Positions 1 to 64,000 of a stretch of 64,000 nucleotides of DNA are shown here, in pieces. The position numbers and the translations under genes are program-made. Numbering within the stretch: the stretch's first letter is position 1; the number at the start of each line of letters is the position of its first letter. The DNA comes from Capitulum mitella (taxonomy: Eukaryota > Arthropoda > Thecostraca > Pollicipedomorpha > Pollicipedidae): NCBI GenBank assembly GCA_030062745.1, contig CP099849.1:19824144-19888143 (forward strand), written 5' to 3'. A model generated the notes under the pieces. That model worked only from the letters and a program-made list of their open reading frames with translations, had not been told where the DNA came from and did not search any database.

Positions 1-550
1 AAAGAATAGAGCAATAGCACGTGCACGACAATAAATTTCCGTTCGCGAACCTTCTGTTGCCAATCTGCAAGCTCAGTAGCATCAACCTGGCATCAACAAT
101 CGCAGGACGCAAAGGACTTCGTTCCTTCAAAAACACCATTTAGTTTCGCTGGAGCGGTGTGTTTAATTCTCGAGTCATTTCTCAGGGCGCCAACTCCCCG
201 GCCACCACATGCTCCGCATATCGATTTTCCTTTTCGAGGCCGTCCGGCCCACGCGCGCGAGACTGTACGGTCTATCTGCTGTATCTTTACTGTGTCAAAT
301 AGGTTGTGAGTGCCGCTGGGGCATATTACCGTGAGGGCGAGTGGAGCCCGCGCCGGCCGCGCGCGCGCCAGTCGGCGAGTGGGACCGGTCGGGGGAGGAG
401 CCGGGACGGTCGGGAGCACGCGCTGCCAGCCGGCCGGCCGGCGCTCGTCGATTTGTAGCCGAGCGGTGCCGCAGTCGGGAGCGAGGGCGCTCGGCCCGAT
501 GGGCGATCGGTGGTGAAACAAAGAGCCGGTGCCGAGAGCGCGGCGGCGCC
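1..550 (+). promoter_or_regulatory. 5' flank / 5' UTR of the Atrophin gene
   Basis: The first 300 bases are AT-richer and unremarkable. From about 310 onward the sequence becomes CpG-rich and runs into exon 1, as expected for a CpG-rich promoter or 5' UTR. The frame used by exon 1 is closed by TGA at 332-334. No in-frame ATG occurs before 551, so translation is not expected to start earlier unless an upstream exon splices in. No convincing TATA box or initiator was found. The transcription start cannot be placed from sequence alone. Confidence 0.45.
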
Positions 551-63961
<63,411 letters not shown>

Positions 63962-64000
63962 GTAAGCGCCGGGCTCGCCGCCGGAATGGTGAGCAGTGGG

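Noticed and set aside
341-550. N-terminal extension of exon 1 reading frame
   Set aside because: The frame begins with GTG, not ATG, after TGA at 332. The ATG at 551 has a good context.

Overview
The window is animal nuclear DNA. It has spliced protein-coding exons with GT/AG junctions, very large introns, microsatellites, minisatellites and small inverted-repeat elements, and no operons or bacterial-type genes. One gene explains almost all of it: the arthropod-type Atrophin/RERE transcriptional corepressor (Drosophila Grunge, vertebrate RERE), on the + strand. I can place 12 coding exons, from an ATG at 551 to a splice donor at 63962. They join into 3,501 nt (1,167 codons) with every junction in phase. 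The last part of the gene, the rest of the Atrophin-1 C-terminus, lies beyond the right edge. Coding exons are extremely GC-rich at third positions, and the introns alternate between CGGCC-rich blocks and AT-richer stretches. The lineage is uncertain. The protein looks like an invertebrate Atrophin, and a GC-rich crustacean such as a barnacle is only a guess.

Layout: 1-550 is 5' flank or 5' UTR. Exon 1 (551-866) encodes the N-terminus and the start of the BAH domain. Intron 1 (27.4 kb) and intron 2 (20.6 kb) flank a tiny 71-nt exon 2 and fill three quarters of the window. They hold minisatellites, compound microsatellites, a well-defined MITE-like insertion and diverged interspersed repeats. 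From 48938 to 54819 exons 3-10 are compact and encode the rest of BAH, ELM2, SANT and the GATA-type zinc finger. A 6.9-kb intron follows, containing two unexplained short ORFs. Exons 11 (nuclear-localisation-like basic tail) and 12 (long Pro/Ala/Glu-rich region, four SUMO-consensus lysines, conserved Atrophin-1 motif, seven-Gln run) close the window.

The protein is expected to be a nuclear corepressor. BAH and ELM2/SANT would engage chromatin and histone deacetylases, and the Atrophin-1 region would contact nuclear receptors and other repressors.

The most unusual finding is that several splice junctions sit inside local tandem duplications. The exon-4 donor is present three times (49/47-nt spacing, the outermost copy in frame). 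The exon-5 acceptor plus exon start is present three times (70/71-nt period). The exon-11 acceptor lies at the end of a repeat array with two decoy acceptors. A possible decayed copy of the exon-9 end lies in intron 9. No transposase, reverse transcriptase, rRNA, tRNA or CRISPR array was recognised.
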